From: an uncultured bacterium
Lineage (GTDB): Bacteria; Actinomycetota; Coriobacteriia; Coriobacteriales; Eggerthellaceae
Reading direction: 5' to 3'
Assembly (NCBI GenBank): GCA_905215035.1
Contig: CAJMOJ010000064.1
Span: 1-10,371 of the forward strand
DNA length: 10,371 nt
The stretch's first letter is position 1. Each line of letters begins with the position of its first letter. Made by a program: the position numbers and the translations under genes. The notes below the pieces were generated by a model that saw only the letters and a program-made list of their open reading frames with translations, was not told the origin of the DNA and ran no database searches. Shown here in pieces: positions 6,753-10,371 of the stretch.

Positions 6753-6781
6753 TAACCTTATGAAACCTTATTCATAAGTTA
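6753..6781. promoter_or_regulatory. Palindrome upstream of the LysR gene, candidate autoregulatory site
   Basis: CTTATGA (6757-6763) and TCATAAG (6772-6778) are exact inverted repeats around eight bases. If one C is bulged, the arms extend to TAAC(C)TTATGA and TCATAAGTTA (6753-6763 and 6772-6781). The site is 37 bases or more before the LysR start, where LysR proteins often bind to control their own gene. It does not fit a strictly symmetric T-N11-A box. Confidence 0.4.
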
Positions 6782-6872
6782 CACCATATCGAATTCTAGC
6801 ATAAAACTAAATGCAAGCTATCAAATGGGCACAATCAAAAAACAAAACGCATCCTTTGCTTACGAAAACCTT

Positions 6873-8027
6873 TTAGACAGCTTGGACTTCTTGAGAGCGT
6901 TTTGTGTCTTTTGTCCTTGATGGCAATACCCATGCCACAATCATACACACTAGACCAATGAGCGCCATGACAATGAAAGGCGTAAGATCTACCACGTCAG
7001 GAGCAGTCTTAAAATAAATAATGCTTCTAATACCTTGGCCGATGTGATATTGCGGAATCCAAGGACAAATCCAATCAGCCCAAAATTCGGGTAGCATCTC
7101 AGGTGCGAGCATAACCGTGCTCATACCAAAACCAAACACAAGGAATGCAATCAATACGCCAGCAGGCAATGCGATGTTGCAGAGGCCAACAATTGCGAGC
7201 ATCAAGCATGCGCTCGCAAACCACATAAACCAGAGCATATCTGCAAAAGGTAACGTCAAACCAGACAAGACAATGGTAATAAACAAAACGCAGAGTGTGT
7301 TGAGCAGTGAAAGCGAGAGAATATAGGCAAGCTGTAAACCAAAACGCTTGGTCTTTTGTTGTCTGTCAACATGAGCACCACGCGGCCACAACAACAAAGA
7401 CACCAAAATCGAAGGAATGAATGAGAGCAAGAACAGCGGCATCACCATAAACTGTGCAGCAATCATGCTTGCCATCATGCCACCACCGATATCAGCCGTA
7501 TTGACTTCTTCAACATCAAGCGCAACACCTGCTTTAAGCATGGCTTGCGATAAAGTCATTTGAATACTGTTGGCTAAGGTAGGATTTTTGCCAACATTGA
7601 GCAACAGTGTTAACTCAGGCGCACTACCAAGCCCCACCATACTTGCCATTTGGGCTGAGGTAAAATCTTTTGGGATGATAAGAGCTCCATAGTATTCATT
7701 ATTGCCAATTGCGTCACGAACAGCTTCTTCGGAATCGAGTACTGTCCAAGCAATCGTGTTGCTCATATCCTCATCAACCGAACCTTCTTCTTCACCAATC
7801 GCGCCAAGCCCATCGCCTTCAGTAAGCGTCTCCACCATGGTGTCCCCGATATTAGATGACCCCGCTATTGTGGTTCCCCCTTCATCAAGAGACACCACTG
7901 CAAAAGGCACCTGTTTAGGTTCAGCTTGCAACATAGGTACAAAAATAAGTGCGAACAAGCAGCTAAGCACCACAATGATCACAAGCGGTGCAACATAGAT
8001 TTTTTTACCTAACTTTGAGAAATCCAT
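6873..8027 (-). CDS. YhgE/Pip-like ABC-2 family membrane protein, short form
   Basis: The 384-residue product has one N-terminal membrane segment (about 12-33), an extracellular domain (about 35-185) and five C-terminal segments (about 187-213, 230-255, 262-285, 288-308, 348-368), the layout of ABC-2/YhgE-Pip proteins. Family marks are VPFAVVSLDEGG (40-51, usually 'PIAVVNEDKG'), NNEYYGALIIPKDFT (109-123), and the C-terminal WIPQYHIGQGIRSIIYF (323-339). Classical YhgE/Pip proteins are about 700-900 residues, with a long coiled coil between the N-terminal domain and the membrane bundle. Here that part is missing and a coiled-coil lipoprotein is encoded directly upstream, 51 bases away. No ABC ATPase gene is adjacent. 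The start at ATG 8027 has AAAGG about 10 bases upstream. Relatives include the phage receptors Pip and YueB and the type VII secretion subunit EsaA; the cellular role is not settled. It is probably co-transcribed with the lipoprotein gene under TetR control. Confidence 0.85.
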   Translation of the reverse strand: MDFSKLGKKIYVAPLVIIVVLSCLFALIFVPMLQAEPKQVPFAVVSLDEGGTTIAGSSNIGDTMVETLTEGDGLGAIGEEEGSVDEDMSNTIAWTVLDSEEAVRDAIGNNEYYGALIIPKDFTSAQMASMVGLGSAPELTLLLNVGKNPTLANSIQMTLSQAMLKAGVALDVEEVNTADIGGGMMASMIAAQFMVMPLFLLSFIPSILVSLLLWPRGAHVDRQQKTKRFGLQLAYILSLSLLNTLCVLFITIVLSGLTLPFADMLWFMWFASACLMLAIVGLCNIALPAGVLIAFLVFGFGMSTVMLAPEMLPEFWADWICPWIPQYHIGQGIRSIIYFKTAPDVVDLTPFIVMALIGLVCMIVAWVLPSRTKDTKRSQEVQAV

Positions 8028-8078
8028 AGGGAGGATACCTTTCTTTTAACATTCAAGCAGCGTGAAATTCTCAGATAG

Positions 8079-9686
8079 CTATGAACGTGAAGCAGTTATC
8101 GTGAACGTTGTTGATGAGGGTAAGCTTGTGGCACTTCCACCAAAAGCAGGCTGATCAGAAGCGTAATCAGAAAGCGCTTGTACTAAACGGATCTTAGCGT
8201 TGATGGTGTTATGCATCTCATCGAATGCAGCGGTGATAGTTTCTGCAAGCGTCTTTGTCCCATCGCTTAATTTAGTGGCCGCCTCTTGGGTTTTACCTAA
8301 AGCATCAGTCAATCCTGCCGCACCCGTTTCGACTTGCGCTATACCCTCTTTAGCTCCCGTAAGTCCTTGAGCAAGAGCAGCTGTTCCTTGTTGAGCCCCT
8401 TGAACCATCTTGGTGCCTATAACATTTTGCTGCGCAGCTCCTTGTAGATCGGCAGCAATTTGTGCGAGCGCTTGCTGCTGATCAGGCGTTAATGATTCTG
8501 CCTGCGCCTGCAAACTCTTCACATCCTGCAAGGCGCGAGTAAGAGATTCTTGCGATTGGGTTAGCGTACTTGTTGCACTACCTAGAGTTTCATCAACCTT
8601 TTGCGCTCCTTGTGCTAGCGTCTCCATGCCACCCGACATTTGAGGCAGTGCGCCACTGAGCTTTGCTTGACCCTCTTTTATTTGGGTAAGCGCTCCTGCA
8701 ATTGCAGCATTTCCTTGACTCAATCCCTCAAGGCCAGTTTGGAGCTGATCCATACTACCAAACGCTTCGTTGATCGTATCTTCAAGCGATGAAGTGGTAT
8801 CACCACTAATCATACTGAGTGCTTTATCCGTCACCATGGTGGTGATAGAGGGCATGTCAAATCCCTCAACATGCGCTGTAATAGTAACTTCGGTCGGTAA
8901 CGTAACTTGGTCTTCAAGTCCCAAACTCTGAGAAAGACCAGGCATACCTATGCCAAGTGCAACATAGGTTCCTTCCTGATCAAGCACGGTCCCGTTAGTA
9001 ACCGAAACATCTGATGCATGTGTAGCGTCAAATGCAACCAGAGACGCCATCATATAGGGTTGCTGAACAGCATGAGTCTCCCCATCAACGGTAAGAGAAG
9101 CATGGGTAAAATTTTTATACGTAATCGTAACGCTCAAATTTCCTGACACATTAAGTAAGTCATTGGGATTAATTGCTTTTCCATCAAGCTCAAAAGCATA
9201 CTCAACTGCAAAGGGAAGCTCTTTATCGATGAGGCCTGAATAGGTAACATCTTTGCCTTGCGCATTCCACTCAATATGCTCACCTTCTTGTGTAAAGGCG
9301 ATGTCTTCATCAGGAGTGATCACCTGCAACAAGCTTTCATCCGTGATGACATCAAGCTCACCAGGATTTTTAATCCATTCTTTAACTGCAATAGCGGATG
9401 GCTCTCCCGCGAAATTGGTAGCGATGTTGACTGATTCGACTTTTTCAAACGTAGAACCATGGGCTTCATGCTCTGCCATATTGTCACTCATAGTCTCTTG
9501 CGTTGTCTCTTGTTCAGTCGAAGCGACATCGTTGCTCTGGTTATCATAGCTGCAGCCTAAAAGTGTACAAGACATACACATAACTAAGGCCACAATAGCC
9601 AAAAATAACAGTACACGCACCGGTATCGTCGTGTTTATCTGTTTAGCAAGCTGATCATATTGATTGCTATCAGAAGAAGGCTTCAT
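8079..9686 (-). CDS. Coiled-coil lipoprotein partner of the YhgE/Pip-like protein
   Basis: The 535-residue protein has a hydrophobic segment (about 23-44) ending in the lipobox LLGC with C45, so it is probably a surface lipoprotein; the n-region of about 24 residues is long. Residues about 78-295 form a beta-rich domain with VKEWIKNPGE (101-110), IEWNAQGKDVTYSGLIDKEL (138-157), LPFAVEYAFELDGKAINPND and TNGTVLDQEGTYVALGIGMP (230-249), a pattern I know from Firmicutes proteins found beside YhgE/Pip genes. Residues about 298-500 are a coiled coil with repeated L..G spacing (for example GLEGLSQG, LAQGAQKV, LAQGLTGAKEG, LTDALGKT, LSDGTKTL), like the X-X-X-Leu-X-X-Gly heptads in the middle of long YhgE proteins. 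The C-terminal piece (about 513-535) is Ser/Thr-rich. ATG at 9686 has AAAAGGA seven bases upstream. First gene of the pair, divergent from tetR. Function unknown; a partner role is inferred. Confidence 0.8.
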   Translation of the reverse strand: MKPSSDSNQYDQLAKQINTTIPVRVLLFLAIVALVMCMSCTLLGCSYDNQSNDVASTEQETTQETMSDNMAEHEAHGSTFEKVESVNIATNFAGEPSAIAVKEWIKNPGELDVITDESLLQVITPDEDIAFTQEGEHIEWNAQGKDVTYSGLIDKELPFAVEYAFELDGKAINPNDLLNVSGNLSVTITYKNFTHASLTVDGETHAVQQPYMMASLVAFDATHASDVSVTNGTVLDQEGTYVALGIGMPGLSQSLGLEDQVTLPTEVTITAHVEGFDMPSITTMVTDKALSMISGDTTSSLEDTINEAFGSMDQLQTGLEGLSQGNAAIAGALTQIKEGQAKLSGALPQMSGGMETLAQGAQKVDETLGSATSTLTQSQESLTRALQDVKSLQAQAESLTPDQQQALAQIAADLQGAAQQNVIGTKMVQGAQQGTAALAQGLTGAKEGIAQVETGAAGLTDALGKTQEAATKLSDGTKTLAETITAAFDEMHNTINAKIRLVQALSDYASDQPAFGGSATSLPSSTTFTITASRS

Positions 9687-9739
9687 ACATATTTCCTTTT
9701 CTTCTTTTTTATTCGTTATCCTGATTTATGTGTTAGGGT

Positions 9740-9755
9740 TATCTTAATTAGAATA
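9740..9755. promoter_or_regulatory. Imperfect palindrome next to the TetR operator candidate
   Basis: TATCTTAATTAGAATA is a 16-base imperfect palindrome (six of eight positions pair) directly beside the perfect palindrome at 9756-9785 and shares its TATCT-TAAT core. It may be a second, weaker binding site. A weak call because the region is AT-rich. Confidence 0.3.
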
Positions 9756-9785
9756 GGTATCTAATTAAATAGAGGATTAGATACC
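9756..9785. promoter_or_regulatory. Perfect 10+10 bp palindrome, likely TetR operator
   Basis: GGTATCTAAT (9756-9765) and ATTAGATACC (9776-9785) are exact inverted repeats with a 10-base spacer. The site lies 41 bases before the TetR start and 69 bases before the lipoprotein start, in the 140-bp divergent gap. TetR repressors usually bind such palindromes and control both their own gene and the divergent operon. I could not assign clear -35/-10 boxes for either direction. Confidence 0.65.
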
Positions 9786-9826
9786 AAGTCTCTAGATTTA
9801 GGAAATAAAATCCGAAAGGCAAATCC

Positions 9827-10336
9827 ATGGCCCGACCAAAAGCAAATCAACCAGGACCGAGTGCAAAAGAGCGATTAGAGCAAGCATTTTGGGATAGTCT
9901 TCACGAAATGCCCTATGATGCACTCACTGTTTCAGGAATATCAAAACGAGCAAAAGTAAATCACAACACGTTTTATTATTACTACGAAAATATTGATGAT
10001 ATGGCCAAACAGGCATTCAAAAACGACCTGCAAGATGATGCCTTATTCTTTATCCTTTTGATCTTTAATCAGGCCGACAAGGCGCAGTTAGAAAATTTTG
10101 ATGTAATCTTTGCCAACCCACTCATACGAGAGCGTATGCAAAAAGCGGCCGATGCTGAAGAAATTTGGCAAGATGCGCTCTCAAAACGTTTTACCAAAAT
10201 CTATGCTTACCTTACTAACGGATCAACCTATCTCATCGATCTGTTTAAATCTTCTATTATTCAGCTCTGGGTAAATTACTTTAACATTGATATTAAACGC
10301 CTGGATTCTATAGCTAGGTGTTGGCCTCCCGGTTGA
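9827..10336 (+). CDS. TetR/AcrR-family transcriptional regulator, probably 3'-truncated
   Basis: The 169-residue reading frame begins with a basic arm (MARPKANQPGPSAKERLEQA) and a TetR helix-turn-helix (about 33-60): LTVSGISKRAKVNHNTFYYY is canonical, with the recognition helix near 44-51. The rest is an all-helical ligand/dimer domain without family-specific marks. GAAAGG (9814-9819) lies seven bases before the ATG, so the start is sound. TetR proteins are usually 185-220 residues; this one is short, and its last residues (about 162-169, IARCWPPG) are encoded where base composition changes to GC-rich. I infer the natural C-terminus was replaced by foreign or misjoined sequence, so the product may not dimerise normally. 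It is divergent from the lipoprotein/YhgE-Pip pair and is its likely regulator through the palindrome at 9756-9785. Confidence 0.85.
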   Translation: MARPKANQPGPSAKERLEQAFWDSLHEMPYDALTVSGISKRAKVNHNTFYYYYENIDDMAKQAFKNDLQDDALFFILLIFNQADKAQLENFDVIFANPLIRERMQKAADAEEIWQDALSKRFTKIYAYLTNGSTYLIDLFKSSIIQLWVNYFNIDIKRLDSIARCWPPG

Positions 10337-10371
10337 AGTGGATGCACAGGTTCGGGATGCAGGCCAGTGCC
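10314..10371. mobile_element. Possible edge of an inserted element or assembly junction
   Basis: From about 10314 to the right edge the sequence turns GC-rich (35 of 55 bases from 10317, about 64%), unlike the AT-rich TetR gene before it. On the minus strand a frame runs from the edge to a TAG at 10316-10314 and reads ALACIPNLCIHFNREANT, a coherent-looking C-terminus. This could be the end of a transposase gene whose insertion interrupts the TetR gene; the GGTGTTGG...GTTGAA beginning only loosely recalls IS30-type ends. Only one side is visible, so no target duplication can be checked. Confidence 0.3.

Noticed and set aside
6830..6872. T-rich stretch on the minus strand after the YhgE/Pip stop as an intrinsic terminator
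   Set aside because: GTTTTGTTTTTTG is present, but the preceding sequence forms only a three-base stem; termination is possible but not supported.
9253..9549. A 98-codon plus-strand frame antisense to the coiled-coil lipoprotein gene
   Set aside because: It mirrors a well-supported gene on the other strand and has no recognisable features; the same holds for frames at 7117-7326 and 7702-7998 opposite the YhgE/Pip gene and at 4347-4571 opposite the CapA-family gene.
9687..9755. A -35/-10 pair for the lipoprotein operon
   Set aside because: Several TA-rich hexamers exist, but none has a reasonable -35 partner at 16-18 bases, so no promoter was assigned.
1..10371. CRISPR arrays, tRNA or rRNA genes, phage genes, riboswitches
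   Set aside because: No regular spaced repeats, cloverleaf sequences, conserved rRNA stretches, phage structural genes or known leader motifs were recognised; every gap between genes is shorter than 200 bases.

Overview
The window looks like a low-to-middle GC (mid-40s % by eye) chromosomal segment from a Gram-positive, probably anaerobic or host-associated bacterium. The blend of a MurJ without a pseudokinase tail, lipoproteins with classic lipoboxes, GTG starts and a YhgE/Pip-type system controlled by a TetR repressor fits a Coriobacteriia/Atopobiaceae-like actinobacterium. That placement is inference; no rRNA or species marker is present.

Layout. 3-1022 (+): 3' two thirds of the lipid II flippase gene murJ, cut by the left window edge. 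1087-1863 (-): methionine aminopeptidase map, convergent with murJ. 1955-4177 (-): a 740-residue lipoprotein with an ABC-type solute-binding protein (SBP) joined through a low-complexity linker to a domain resembling the C-terminal domain of 5'-nucleotidases (UshA type), without the catalytic metallophosphoesterase domain. 4178-4364: divergent promoter region with two perfect 9-bp inverted repeats, each flanking a candidate -10 box. 4365-5765 (+): membrane-anchored CapA/PGA_cap-family protein with a long basic cytoplasmic tail. 5784-6716 (-): LysR-family regulator, preceded by a palindrome. 6873-8027 (-) and 8079-9686 (-): a two-gene operon made of a YhgE/Pip-like ABC-2 membrane protein and a coiled-coil lipoprotein. 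9827-10336 (+): divergent TetR regulator, whose 3' end seems to run into foreign, GC-richer DNA near 10315.

How the parts relate. The right half forms a coherent unit: the TetR protein, a perfect 10+10 bp palindrome in the divergent gap (9756-9785), and the lipoprotein plus YhgE/Pip pair. The membrane protein has the N-terminal and C-terminal parts of YhgE/Pip but not its long coiled coil; the lipoprotein next door supplies a long X-X-X-Leu-X-X-Gly-like coiled coil, so the large YhgE architecture appears split over two genes. The left half is cell-envelope related (MurJ, SBP fusion, CapA-like) but shows no operon link beyond the shared divergent SBP/CapA promoter region. The SBP has no permease or ATPase gene beside it, and the CapA-like gene has no poly-gamma-glutamate synthase genes beside it.

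The most interesting items are the SBP/5'-nucleotidase-C fusion, the split YhgE/Pip system with its palindromic operator, the -10-flanking palindromes between the SBP and CapA genes, and the composition break that truncates the TetR gene. No tRNA, rRNA, CRISPR array or complete insertion sequence was seen, and no stretch longer than 300 bases lacks a gene.
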